A DNA stretch of 64,000 bases from Rhyacophila brunnea (lineage: Eukaryota > Arthropoda > Insecta > Trichoptera > Rhyacophilidae), in the NCBI GenBank assembly GCA_022495005.1, contig JAGYXB010000696.1, positions 62,001 to 126,000 on the forward strand, read 5' to 3'. The notes beneath the pieces are model-generated. The model had not been told where the DNA came from. It made no database searches and saw nothing but the letters and a program-made list of their open reading frames with translations. Below are positions 46,479 to 59,644 of this stretch, one piece after another (positions within the stretch are counted from its first letter, which is position 1; every line of letters starts with the position of its first letter). Position numbers and translations under genes: made by a program.

Positions 46479-47831
46479 TATATAATATATATTAGTCAAC
46501 CACACCCCACAATTTATTCCACCACTGCATCGCTGCATTCGGGAGCGTTATCGGACACATTGGGAAACAAGAGTCTAATTATTAGATTATCAATCTAGTA
46601 TATCTGTCTTGATAATGGTGTTACAACCGAAACAGCCATTAGGCACCAATTGTTTTTTTTTCTAGTATAGTATCGCAGTGCATAGTTTTCAACAGTGACA
46701 AATGATTTTTTTAAATATAAGATTAAATCCCGTACCTACCTATTTTTACCTAGTTTCGAAATTACCATGTGAGAATTGCACCACGATATTTTCTCAATTA
46801 AAAAATTCGAACCATCTTAACATTTTTAACCTAAGTACCCAATATTTGACCAATAAATTTGAAGATTTATCCGTGCACAGAACTAATTTTATCAGAGAGA
46901 AGATGTCAATGTGTATTCGAAAGGTATTCAGTGTTTCTGATTAGTATAGTTTGGCGATTAATGGATAAAAAAGATAAGTGATATAATCCTAGTTATCAGT
47001 GTTTTTTTATAAAAAAAATAATCAAATTTTATTATTATTATGTATCTACTGAAAATTGAATTAGTCGTATATATATATATAATCCATTATGTAACGAACC
47101 AGCATTTTTATCATTGCGAATGTTAATGTTAGGTAGATAACTATAAAAAATTACCTGTTTATGAAGCTTCCATTCAATACAGCGGCATGTGGTGACGTCA
47201 TTATTTTAGGTTGTTGAGAAACATACAAAAATATTGTTAAGAAAAATAAATTCAGATAATACCTACTTAAAGATGAGTGTTACCTATAAAATACGTGTTA
47301 ACATTATAAGACAAATGTGAAATTTGAAAAGGTCAGCTGTTTGCGTAAACAAATAAGAAAATAAAACGCCCCTAGAATAAGCAGAGAAATGACTATGTTA
47401 GGCACTGCTGCTTAACTGGAATCAAGAAGGAAATGAATGTCAAGCGAAGTGAATTATGAGTGGGCACCAAATACCTACAGTTCTCGGGCCCTTACAAAAA
47501 AGCTCACTTTAATATTAGGGAGAGCGATTTAAAATATATAAGGGATGATTTTATATTTATAATCTAAGCTACCGGCGATATACACACGACACTGAGGACT
47601 AGTAGGAACTATAGGTTAGTAAGTACGCAGGTGGGTAGGTAGGTATGCGTAAAAATTGAAAGACATTTGTTTTATTTTTTTTACCTATTAGTGAAAAGCG
47701 ACATAGCACCACTGATTATAGTAGGTGTAAAGAATCTTAAGATGTTAAAGATAAAAATAATTATTGTGAAAATGTGGCTTATTTCTACACTATGAAAGTG
47801 CAGTTGATAATATGCGATTACTAATAGCGCC
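46479..47831. other. No supported gene
   Basis: An 80-codon frame at 46702-46944 is AT-rich and unrecognised. (AT)n lies at 47070-47081. Otherwise featureless. Confidence 0.35.
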
Positions 47832-48246
47832 TGTACACGTGGGTGGATTTACTGGCACTAATAGTGTGCATTTTAAACTATCGCAATAATAACTGTTTAC
47901 ACGTAAAAGTTCTGTCTCGCCAATCTCATTTTTTAGGCGTAAGTGAGACGCGATGTTGTCATTTTGATAGGTTGTGAAAATTGGTATACATGAAAAATCC
48001 TTTGCGCGGTGTAGTACGTATTATTTCCGGCGGGTTCGCCACTATTCTACTGCGCATGCGCATCCACTATGCAAGTTCAACTATTGCGTGAAAATTCAGA
48101 AACTGTTCAACTTTTTTGATCCATGGATGAAATCTTGTAACTTGCACGATAATACGTGTATACACGTGCATTATCTTGTTATGCGATAATACGTAGGTAC
48201 CTACTGACAGTAGTGCAAGGTACATGCACGTGTAAACGAGGTACCT
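47832..48246. repeat. Unclassified dispersed repeat, copy 1
   Basis: Homologous in the same orientation to 56630-57052. Shared blocks include GCGATGTTGTCATTTT, GGTTCGCCACTAT, TCATGGATG-AATCTTG and ATGCACGTGTAAACG-GGTA. The ends carry inverted TACACGTG words, so it may be a hAT-like non-autonomous element, but I see no clear target-site duplication. Confidence 0.65.
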
Positions 48247-49363
48247 ATAAGGCGTAGGTTTCTCGACCACGCACACACCACGGTGAGAGAGAATTTTGAA
48301 CCCCATACCAACATTAATTGCAGTTTATGACTCCAAAATATGTAATTTTTGAAGTTACTACATACTTAGTGTTTAGTTGTTTACAAAATATTGAAGGTAC
48401 TATATAAAAAGTTTTTTGAATAACGGCCATATTAAGTTACATCTAACTTAATGCGGTTTTCCGTAAAAAAAGTTTCCCACCCCTGTTTAATTTGAATACT
48501 AGAAAGTCTTTATTGTCACATATACAATATATATTACTTAACTTTGAAAATGCCGCATTAACAAGCGAACGTAGAAATAACTTAATCGCCAGAGTTATAT
48601 TATATTTGATTTATTTAGTAAGTATGGAAAATAGAAATTCGGACCGCCCCGATGTAAAACTCCTTTGTACGCGCCTGCAGTTAATGACCAGGTATTTCAT
48701 GCGAACAAAAATGTACCATGGAAGCCGTAAAGAAGATTCAATGGCACCATCAAAAAGAAAATAATACACCAAGTTAGATATTTGTGCAGGTAAAAAATAA
48801 AATAAAAGGATTTTTATGAGTGCGGACGGTTATATTATTGTGATGGCAACAATGAGGCGCAATCGGAGATGCTATCACGCGAGGCGGTCGTAAATAAACT
48901 TTTTTAAGGGAAACGCTCCGCGATTTTCAAATATAAAGAAGACATCCAAAAGAAAATGGGATTTAAAAAAAACTTTCCATGTCTATTTATTTTATTTTTA
49001 CGTCGTTTACGCCGCTGACAGGTTTACCGCAGTGAGTTATAAGTTATACCAAATCGTTATGATAAATAGCGATGGAACGGGACGGGACGAAAATAAAGAT
49101 TTCAAGATATTCAACACCAACCTGTAGTATAGGGGTTGATCAGCGAATTATACATTTTAGTCAGCATGAGATATATAATCCGCCTTCATAAAACGAACAA
49201 TAAAAACTCAAATATTTGTCAAAATGTAGCGAAAGTTGGACAATTTAAACATTGATAGTATTTCATTATACCATAATAATATTAGGCTTTTCATATATTT
49301 ATGTGTTTCCTCTTCTTATTGAGCTGTTTTTAGTTTAAATATTGTCAATACAATTTTTTTTTC
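48247..49363. other. No supported gene
   Basis: A 90-codon frame at 48492-48764 is Arg/Leu-rich and unrecognised, with no splice context. The rest is AT-rich. Confidence 0.35.
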
Positions 49364-49596
49364 CGACCATGTCCGATCCTAATAGGATCATATGGGCCTC
49401 CACAGAGTAGAGGTTTTGTATTAACAGATTTTTTTTACGAGAAATGGATGTCAGCCACTTGCTCAACCTATTAGGTCCATACCCTGGACTCACACACATA
49501 TTGAAAAACAATATGTGTACTTGCCAGACCCAGGATTCGAACCTGGGACCCACGGCATGATAGTCCAACGCTTATGCCGCGCGGCCACCGTGGGTA
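49364..49596 (-). mobile_element. tRNA-derived SINE (family 1), best-preserved copy
   Basis: On the minus strand the tRNA-like head has A box TGGCCGCGCGGCATAAG, a perfect T-arm CCAGG-TTCGAAT-CCTGG containing the B box, and the body ending in TAGGATCGGACATGGTCGG. Polymerase III control elements look intact. The A-rich 3' tail appears as a run of T on the plus strand before 49361. Confidence 0.85.
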
Positions 49597-49705
49597 CACA
49601 AATACTTACATATTATTTTATTTGTGTTTTGGTGTCACGTCGTGACCGTCTTCAAATTTATGTTCACTATAATATGATGTAAAATGAATATCTTTTTCTT
49701 CTTCG

Positions 49706-49917
49706 ACCATGTCCGATCCTAATAGGATCATATGGGCCTCCACAGAGTGGAGGTTTGTATCAACAGATTTTTGTTTTTACGAGAAATAGGTGTCAGCCAC
49801 TTGCTCAACCTATTAGGTCCATACTCTGACTCATACACAAATTGAAAAACAATATGTATACTTGTCAGACCCAGGATTCGAACCTGGCACCCACGACACT
49901 ATAGGACAACGTCAATG
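49706..49917 (-). mobile_element. tRNA-derived SINE (family 1), 5'-truncated
   Basis: Same orientation as the copy 110 bases away at 49364-49596. Body and 3' end are well conserved, but the tRNA head stops after the T-arm and part of the anticodon arm. 5' truncation is typical of target-primed reverse transcription. Confidence 0.8.
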
Positions 49918-52900
49918 AATAGGAATATACTTACTACAATTTGAATGTGCCCTAAAACCGTTGGATTGACTAACCCGTCAAATTCAGCTGAATGATGAGG
50001 CAGCAAAGAGCTAGGGACAGAGAAGGGTTAAGGAGCTTGAGGAGACCTTCTTCCTGCGAATCGACTCCGGCTGATAATGACAACAATCTATTAGTCTAGC
50101 AGCTAGCTGGATACATTGAATTGCTAATGGAGGTTATTAAAATAATTCAATTTATGTTTCTGTAACCGAATCTTAAATTCGGGGTTCTCATTTGGTGGGA
50201 TAGTGGCGTTATTTTTATTTATGAACTTGGCAATAAGGCGAAGTGAGATAAGGTAATGCCAGCTCGCATTAGCGCCCCGGCGAGGAAGCGCGTGTCCGCA
50301 GCAAACTTACCTCGTTACAGTCTCGGGACGAAACATTCAGAAAGTGGTCATCGTTTCGCTAAATTGAAAAACCACAATACAACTACAGCGAAAATATTTT
50401 TAATACAGCTATGGCCATGGTTAAAAATGATATTGCTTCCATTATTTGTCACGATTGCATTATCAAATTATAACCTGTGTAGGATGTTTACTTAAAATCA
50501 ATTTAGATACAGACTGTACAGACCTATGACATTTATAGCAGAATAAATGCCCGTGTAGATAATTTAGATGAGCATAATATACGTAGGAACATGAAATTAC
50601 CATATAGATTGCGGCGATTGCGCACAATAGAACGTAATACTTTGCAGACGTTCATTTTAGTCTAAGTGGGTATCTGAATATTGAAATTAGCGATAGTTTA
50701 TTTATAACGTGCTACACATAAAAACATGTTTTTGCGACACGTGTCTCCCTCAAACAGTGAGCTTTAGCAAGTGCAATTATCAAAATTTACGGTTCAGTAA
50801 AAAGAGTGTACAAAATTATGATCATTGTGAATTACTGTGCGACAGAAAAAGACCTATATAACGTTAAAAAGGGACAGGTGATTTAGAGTTGCAATTGAAG
50901 TGAATTTTGAATGGGGAAAAGTGAGAGAGGTGGGAGCAAAATAGAGTTTTAAACTGCTGTTAGTTAATAAGTTACCCATTGCTGTTATATATTATTTGTT
51001 TATACATCATACACATCCACGCACACAGAAAAATGATTTGGGCGGTCTATTTTACTTTTTCATGTATAGATTTTTAAGACGGCGGGAGGGGCGGTTAACA
51101 AAATCTAAAATATGTCATTGACTTACAATTTACCTCGTCTACTACTTATAAGTCGTACACTGCACTTTTAAAGGCACATTCCCCATACCCGGACACTCCG
51201 CAGTTTGTGTCTAACTATAAACACCTGACCTGCAGATATAACTAAAGAAATTCACCTGCAAGTTATAACGAACCGTCGTATCCACAAATGGTTATCGAAT
51301 GCGCGTGACTTAACGGTCATAATTACTAGGATCGTTAAGTGTCCGTTTGAGTCGTCTGCACAGTCTTATGTTTTACACATGCCGGATCGGAATACTAAAG
51401 CAAACATTAGATGCACCATATAGTTGCACCAATTTGCCAAAATCCTATATTATTTTCAACTTTTCTTAAGAAAATTTTCAATAATGTGCATGAATCTTTT
51501 GATTTATGATATAAGCAAAAATGCTGTGTTTTTGCTTATGAATCTCTTTATACTGTCTTGTTTAGAATAACCACCTACTACTGTTTTCGCGAAAAAAATT
51601 AAAAACAATATGTCGATTTTTATACTGAAATAAATTTTATACTGCTTTTGACTTTATGTCAAATGGTTCAGAATTTCACGTAGAGTATTAATCCTTAGCC
51701 TAACTCAATTTGTGATTTTTGTCGAAAAGATACCATTTTCCTTATGGGGACGCAACGGGTCTTTCAGTGACCACAGCCCTTGCGTGTCGTATAATGCCAA
51801 GAAGTGTGGGGCCAAGCCAACCTGAAAATGGTGTTGTTTAAACAATCAAATCATCCAGGTCATAATCCTCTCATGACACTCACGAGGTTCTGACAAAGAA
51901 TAATTAATATTCTATTTACCTAAAATGGATTTTTTTTTTCGTTTTTGGGGAGGATCCGCACCTGAAAAATGCCCTCCGTTTTGCGCGTCTAATTGTACAT
52001 TATCAAGACTTGATATTTAGTAAACACTGAATTGAAACGATTAACGATAGTTTTTTTGCGACGAAAAACTGTACCTATTTAGGTTATATATTTGTAGGTA
52101 TTCTAGATGCAGTCTGTTTTTCTGCAACCTGTCCTTTATTGCGGTATTGTACACATCCAAATAGTAGGCAGGTACCTACTTCATCTCACACAAGGTACAT
52201 ACATATTATTATAGATGTAGCCGGCTGTCAGAAACCTATCGACGACTAACAGCGATTATTGGAAGACACGACAGGCCGATTGTGATTTACGCTTCTTCGA
52301 ACCCCTGTCAAATAATACAGCACTCATCAGCGTTTATCTTCGGCAATCTTGAGCTACCTATCGACGCGAAAAAAGTTGTACGCAGCGGCCGCCTATCTGC
52401 TAACTTAATTGTTTATTTTAACGCATGAAAAACTTTTTTGTCTGCGCCAGCGGCGTTGAACGACGAAGAATTGGACGGGGTCAAACAATTTATGTGTATT
52501 GTATAAAATTCAATAAAGTAACTACTAACTAACAGCTGGTGAATAATGAAATGTATGTCGTTAATTATTACATCTAACTTCTTCAACACTGTTAAATAAT
52601 CCAACAGTCATGTCAATCGTGGTAGTAAATATGTATTATATTTAACATTGAAACAAAATTAAGTTGTTACTTGTTATTGTCACTGTTTGTTAATGGATAG
52701 GGGTACCAATACACACTGTTTCATCCGATGAGGTACCACAGCCACACTCCCTGAGGATGTACGACGTACGTACACACTGTCCTCTTTGCAATTGACACTA
52801 TTATAGTATAAACAAGGCTACGATATTTTATAATAGTTTGCTAAAAACCTAAAACGTAAATGGGCAGAAGAACATAGTTCAAATGCCTGGTTCGGAATAA

Positions 52901-53155
52901 GATACACCTGCTCATGTTCAAATGAACATTGGAAAAACTGTTTACGAACATTCTAAATATTCTGATACAAATGTCCATATTATTTGCATTTTGCTGCGAA
53001 TGGAAAATATTGTCTGCGTATGAATGTTCTTGATATATTCTAGACACATAATAAACACCTAATTGACCAGTGGTGTCATTGTGGTACCACCTTTAATTAT
53101 TTTTGTGCTGTCTTGCCATCTGGTTTTGAGAAGCCGAAACTGTTTACTATGATAA
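49918..53155. other. Gene-free stretch
   Basis: 50225-50340 is GC-balanced and contains, on the minus strand, a perfect donor-like CGAG|GTAAGT (50312-50303), but no convincing coding frame precedes it, so at best it marks an untranslated exon. 51900-52500 is mixed. Minus frames at 52413-52604 and 52841-53047 are unrecognised. Confidence 0.35.
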
Positions 53156-54973
53156 TCTCTATATATATAAAAATCTCGTGTCACGATGTTTGTGGTCGAA
53201 CTCCTCCGAAATGGCTCGACCGATTTTTATGATTTTTTTTATGTATATTTGTTAGGTATGAGAATAGGTCAACAAGTATATTTCATACCGCTAGGTGATT
53301 AGGGTATCTCTATCCAGAAAAATTTTCTTTTATTTTTTTGACAATTTTTTTTTTGTATTTTTTTTATTATTTGGCATAAAAAATACCTATAACCACAAAT
53401 TTTAACCCTCCTACCCCCACCCTCCCATTTTTTAATCGCGATTTTATTATTTTTGTATGAACAAATTTAACCGTCGTTCGTATTTCAAACAGAACGAAAT
53501 TATTTATGTTGTTGAATGACAGATGGCGCTACGTCCGAGAAGAATTCAAGAGAAGCGTCGCGTCATTTTGACATTTCATTCGGCATATCACAACGCAGTG
53601 CGTGCAAAATTTTGTACGATTTATTTTAATATATTTTTATATTACGGCCATTTAGGCAGTCGAATAAAGCAACAAACATGCAAAATAGTAGAGCAAAAAG
53701 AACAGACGAACAAATCTAACAAGAGAACAAAAACGTGCGTATAAGCATGTCGAAATTGCGTGCACCTCAATCATAAGAGGCACGAGCTGAACAAAATCAA
53801 CAACGACAATTGGAACGGAGCCAAGCGCGCCGGTTCGTAGTTAACACAAGCAGAACAAATGACCGACAACGCCAACAAGTACATCGAACATTTACATCCG
53901 CTTCGTTCCTTCGTCTCGCATTCGAGTACGAGCCAGATATTGAATATTCCGCTCATCCGAAAGTGCTGATTGGTGCTATGGACAAATAATGTCCCCATTG
54001 TCATGCGCTCAAATTCAAACATGAGTCAGCCGGGATGTGATGTGCATCAGGAAAAGTGCAACTACCAGAAATTGAGATAAAACCAGAACCATTGAACGGC
54101 TTGCACGGTTCCAGATTCAAACCTATTCCTGAAGTCCATTCGCACATTCAATTCATGCTTCCAAATGACTTCGTTCGGAGCAACATAAATAGTTCACAAT
54201 ATGGCGGCAAACGGTCAACAATTCCATTCTACGTTCAAAATCAAAGGCCAAGTATACCACAAAGTAGGCTCATTGATGCCAATGCCAAACGAACCACATA
54301 ATTTTTTACAAATCTACTTGGGCGGTGAGGACATCAATCATGTGGATGCACGTTGCGGCTAAAATGGCCTCAATTTGCCTATTTCCAGGCGCATCGTCGG
54401 CGAACTGGACGCCCTGTTGAATGAGCACAATGAATTATTGAAATTCTTCAAAGCACACATGCACGAATTGCAAAGTGACAATCACGCTATTGTCATCAAT
54501 CCTGATAAAACACCAGCTGGAGAGCACGTGCGTCGATTCAATGCACCTGTTGTTGACGACATTGCTTGCTGGAATCATGGTTGGCGACCGCACATCGACG
54601 CGAGAAATCGTGATTCGAAGAAGAAACAATAATCTGGAGTTCATCGCTGACACACACCGTTCATACGACGCTCTCCAATATCCGCTAATTTTCTGGAAGG
54701 GACAAGACGGATATTGCATAAACATTAAACAACGAGATCCTGTCACAGGTAATTCATTCATTATGAACATCATTAGTCATTTTGAATTGAGAAAATGAAT
54801 GGTTGATGTTTTTTTGTTTTTATCGGCGGTCATCGTCTACAGCGCTCTATTCCTCTTTCTGTCATAGAACCCATCCCCACACACTTACGATACATTCGTT
54901 ATTTTTTATTTAACAACCAAAATATTCACTAGAAATAATTTATTGGCAGAACAACGTTTGCCGAGTCAGCTAG
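53156..54973 (+). mobile_element. Helitron, internally deleted
   Basis: The 5' end TCTCTATATATATAAAAATC followed by TCGTGTCACG is the classical insect Helitron start. The 3' end is CTAG after a short hairpin (GGCAGAAC-AAC-GTTTGCC), inserted between host A (53155) and T (54974), as Helitrons do. There are no inverted ends and no target duplication. Inside are remnants of the Rep/helicase protein. At 1.8 kb it is far shorter than autonomous elements, and most of the Rep domain and the whole helicase are missing. Confidence 0.9.
53678..54760 (+). pseudogene. Helitron replicase N-terminal remnant
   Basis: Pieces in order: a Gln/Arg-rich N-terminal stretch, the zinc-ribbon-like CPHCHALKFKHESAG at about 53990, a KVQLPEIEI-PEPL block, SNHMAANG-like and FLQIYLGG blocks, then LLNEHNELLKFFKAH, DKTPAGEHVRRFNAP and HRSYDALQYPLIFW. 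This is the N-terminal part of the Helitron helicase-like region. At least three stops and several frame changes interrupt it (for example TAA just after CGTTGCGGC near 54361). The HUH nuclease and helicase that should follow are deleted; the sequence jumps to the 3' end of the element. Confidence 0.85.
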
Positions 54974-56629
54974 TATATAATAATATAGAACCACATGGGT
55001 ATATCTTAACAATAAAGTTTCTAAACTAACCACGGGTGCAACACTTATTACACATTTCTCTCAAATGAAGACATGTATGTACGAATAAATAGCTTATAGT
55101 TTTAAAAATATTGATTTAGAATATTATTTATGGTAAAATATTGCTTGCTACTTTGTATGGGTTATTTTTTTGATGTAGTAGCCTAGTAGTTAATTATACT
55201 ATAAGTACATATTTAAAATGTTATTATTGGTAAAAAAAATACTTAGATGGCAATTGCTTATTATGAATAGTTTAAAATTTTCTTTTATTTGTAATTTTTG
55301 AGGTCTTGGTCTGGTAAGGGTTAAGGTATGAGGCAATCACATAACATAATTTAGATTATGCTTAAATAAAATAATTGAAATTTGTGAAGTCAAGCTCAAT
55401 TTGGTTGAATGACTATTTGGCTGCGAAGGGTACGCAAATACAACGTTTAAGTTACTGTACTAAAAAAGGATAGTAAAAAATCCCTTTTGAAGCGTCGATT
55501 TTTAATTAATTCAGTTGGAATTGGAATCAAGGCGACAATCGGCCCACAAAAATAGGCAGGAATTCGACGACGAGAAAAGGTGAGATGTGAACCGGGTAAG
55601 CTGCCATCGCGTTATTTACGTAGAGACATCATCACAACATCACCATCTCGGACCTAATTTGAATCGATTCCCGGAAGCGTGAAATTGTGTACCTCCAGGG
55701 GCACAAAAGAGGCCGGGTTCGAGGACCGGACGATACTGCTGATGAGCACTATCATGCCCTGCTTACAGATTACTACGGCGTTTAGAGTCATAAAAAATAA
55801 ATTAGTGGTCGTCTCCATAGTTACTATCAATTAAATAGGAAACCATGACATATTAAGTTGAGTAAGTTAAAACGATTGACTTTTATATAATATATATTTT
55901 TACGTAAGCCGTTTAATTGTACTAAGATATAATTAGTGGATTTATAAAAAAATGATTGCAAAATCTTAAATGCTGATACAAAACAAACACTACCTACGAT
56001 CGGTGTCTTCTAATTAGTTAAATAAATAATATGTTATAGTTATACCTACATATCCACAACGCCTACAATAATTTGTTTTGGAAATCATCCAAAGTGGTGA
56101 ATTGCAAATTTATAAGAATAACTTAATGATAATTAATTACTATTGGACAAGGCTGCTGGTTAAATTTTACAGAAAAAACGTAAGCGGTATGTAATTTCAT
56201 ATTGATAGTAATCTGAAGACTGGCCAAAATGGGAATAATGTCAGGCACGTTGTAATTATCTACCTATTGCTATTGTGTTTAGCGATAAGCAAGGCCAATG
56301 ATATTATTAGTAGGTACATCGTAATGATTTCTTATTAAATTGAAAGAATACGAAAAAATTGCAAAATACAGTGTGACGTATTCAAATCGTACTGTGCCAT
56401 GTTTTGACCTTTGACAAACTACAATAATAAAATTATAAGAAAAATACTGTATGCAATATTTAAGCACATACACGCATTCCATAAAATAAAAACTATCCTC
56501 AATATTCTCATAATCTTAATGATTCAGATCGATAGATCTGTATATTGCATAAACATCTTCGGAGGTACTAGGTAGGTATGCATAATGTTGATACTTATAC
56601 AGAATGGTGGCCTTACTAACAGAACAGCC
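54974..56629. other. Gene-free stretch with one island
   Basis: 55490-55790 is GC-balanced and non-repeated, with a B-box-like GGGTTCGAGG, and could be regulatory. No open frame of note. The rest is AT-rich; a minus frame at 56279-56482 is unrecognised. Confidence 0.35.
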
Positions 56630-57052
56630 TATGGATTTACTGGCAGCAATAGTGAGTATTTTACTATCGTGACAATAACTTTACTGTTTACACCTAAAAG
56701 TGCTGACTGTCTCTCCGATTCATTCTTTAAGAGTGAGCGAAGCGCGATGTTGTCATTTTATGGTATTTCGTACTATTTGACAGGTAGTGAAAATCGGTCA
56801 ACTTGAAAATTCGTTCGTAGTTTGTTTTATTGCCGGCAGGTTCGCCACTATCGTCCTACTACGCAGGCGCAGATCGAAAAAATCCTACTGTCGTATTAAA
56901 AATTCAAAAGCTTCCAAACTTTTTTGTTTCATGGATGCAATCTTGCAAACTGCAGGATAATACGTCATGTTTACCCATACATTTTCTTGTTATGGCCGTG
57001 ATAATACTTACTGTCAACAGTAAATCGATGCACGTGTAAACGGGGTATATAA
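56630..57052. repeat. Unclassified dispersed repeat, copy 2
   Basis: Partner of 47832-48246. Internal differences are many, including an extra segment with TATGGTATTTCGTACTATTT. The following bases (57060-57130) carry GCGTAACTCAAACGG, similar to the fold-back arm at 17413-17452. Confidence 0.65.
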
Positions 57053-59532
57053 GACCTGAGTCGAAAGCGATCGGCGGAGCGTGAGCTTGGTGCGTAACTC
57101 AAACGGACGCTGCGTTCGGCAGTTCATGTGTGCGGTCGCGATTAAGAAAGTACACTTACCTATATCAATATTACATTTATTCACCATTTACCATTACAAA
57201 TAATGATTCAGATTAAATTACATTACAGCTTTTGGTTCTACTTACTGAAAAAAGTTCACACTACCTCTTCACGAGTCCAAAGTTGAACAATGAAAACTTT
57301 ATTGGAGCTGTATTAAGACATAAAGATATTGTCACCCCAGTGATTATGTAAGGTTCCATTTATTAGTTTTCGGTTCATTAGAGCTGAACATTGAATCAAA
57401 ATAATATACTTACGAAGGTGGTAGGTATACAATATACGGCTAGATTAAAGGTAATAAAACAGGGCGACAATTCAAAATATTACAAAACCCAGATACTGAA
57501 GAGACCCACACTATACACGTGTGTTACAATTTAAAAAAAAAACTCATAGTTCACACTACTTAGGTTCAGCAAGTTGGAAACGTGGTCGCGATGCGTAGGA
57601 CGTAGTATTTTTTCTGGTTAGCGAATCGACATTGAATAGTTTGATACTTCGTAATAATTTCGACTTCCATTTAGATGGTGTATTTAAAATTTGTGTCACA
57701 AATTACTGTAATTAGGCAGTAGTGGGTCACGGCCCCCAGTGCATCATAATTCATCATCAATTCCACTCATAATGCACTCGTTGCAAAACAGCTGCAAGTC
57801 GAAAGAAACGTCACTTCGCAGTCCGATCGAATGACAAAGCGGCGCGCGAATCTCAGTCCGCCTAGCGGAGAGGAACAAAAAATATCCGTGCCAAGTTCGT
57901 TCCCCGTGTGAACTAGGTACGTCCGTGAGCAGGAACTTAGTATAATGATTTGCTCAGTTATAATATTATGATGATATTAAAGTAGTGAAAGGCATGATGA
58001 TTCAAACTTAAAGCGAATCATGACCACTTTTTTTAGTAGATACATACAACATAATATATCCCTAGTACCTATACAATATTATATTGTGTCATTAATTAAT
58101 AGTATGTAGATTCATGAGAACCATACCATGCAATATGCATGCAATCTTGGAAGACCTTGACAAATTATGTTCCAATGTAAATTGCAGAATAAACGAATGG
58201 CCAACGGAGGCAGAGGCAGAATTTCGTTGTTTTACATGTGTTTCGATGAAAATCTCCTTACGGATTCAAAATAAAAACAAAGGGTAAATATAACGAGGTA
58301 TTCTAAATTATATTATAACAAATTAGCGACGAAAATAGATCAAAAACTCAGACCATTATTAAAACATTTCGTTTTGTAGTGCCTGGTTAAAATAATAATA
58401 GTTACTCTTCGGACACGGGCAACATAACTTTTAACAGATAGGCAATAAAACAACTCACTTTGCATGAAAATGAAACAATTCTGACGCCATAAAAGGGAGA
58501 AAACCTATGACAGTCATAAAAATGAAAAATTCAGGTGTAGCAACTGTTAAAAATACAATTCGGTGACTGCCTGCTATCACGGAATGATATATTATGAACA
58601 ACGTAAATCACAAAAATATATTAATACAAAATAGTTAATTGATTAATAGTTTTAAATATTACATTAATATTTTACTATGCAAGGTCCTTGAATACAATCG
58701 CCCGTAGATGATGAACCGACACACACAAGCAAATTGTCCTGGCTACATGGACAAAAATCAAATTTAAACTTCTCACTAAAAAAACATTCAACAATGTAAG
58801 CTTTGCAGTATTATAATATTATTCCTTATACATATTAATATAATATCATCTAATTAGCTGAGTCTTTGACAAGTGTCGTTTCTATATAAAGATTTCATTG
58901 AGCAACCTAGTTAAACTTTCCCATTATTTTTTGTTTGTATGCCTACTTACTCATCGAGAATGTAATACAAAAATAGAGAAGAAGAAATGATAATGTTTGT
59001 CAAATATATCAATACTTGGCAACGGTTCACAATGTAAAACGTCAAAATTAAAAAAAAAAAAAAAATGCTAAATTGCATCAATATTTTTTATGCCAATTAC
59101 AACTGTGTATGTATTATAAAACAAAAATAAATCAACATTGGATCACTGGTGAAAAAGAGGTTGAGAAATCTGATACGGTTTACAATGTAAGGACATTCAA
59201 GGAAAAAACGGTTAGACGGTTCTTTTCAACTCATTCTGAATTTATTAAGTTTTATAATATTAAGTAACTGTGTAATTGTGTCTATCTAAATACTGTAATT
59301 CTGTCGTGTGTGCGGTGGAGGAAAACTATTACGACATTGACCATACAATGCGAGTCAGAAGACGTGACATTGCACAAAACAAACCAAAAGTCGGAATATA
59401 CATACTCGTACATCTCCCAGCGTGAGACCCGACAAGCCTCACTTCTTCAGGACTATTTTATTAAAATTAATAAGCCCGCGTTAGTTCCGGCAGAATGTAT
59501 ACAAAGGAGGACAAATCGTAGTGGCATCATTC
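57053..59532. other. Gene-free stretch with one island
   Basis: 57700-57920 is a GC-balanced, non-repeated island containing TAATTCATCATCAATTCC and CpG-rich segments, possibly regulatory. A poly-A tract lies at 59050-59065, followed by AT-rich frames of no recognisable family. Confidence 0.35.
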
Positions 59533-59644
59533 ATGACAGACGACAACTCGATGGATAGCGGTCCATTCACAGCACGGACAAAGAGATTGAAAAAAAAATA
59601 CTATTACGAGGCATCTATTTCACTGAGCGATGATGAATTTACAG
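59533..59644 (+). CDS. Possible first coding exon, unknown protein (weak)
   Basis: From the ATG at 59533 the frame reads MTDDNSMDSGPFTARTKR, then a Lys/Tyr-rich KKKYYYEAS and SLSDDEFT, ending at a good donor ACAG|GTAAAT (exon end 59644, phase 1). The mix of acidic, Ser-rich and basic segments looks protein-like, and the frame is open from 59485. I do not recognise it, and no second exon is evident downstream, so it could be chance. Confidence 0.25.

Noticed and set aside
54435..54773. 112-codon minus-strand open frame
   Set aside because: It is antisense to the Helitron replicase remnant, whose plus-strand frame matches known Helitron motifs; it is a shadow.
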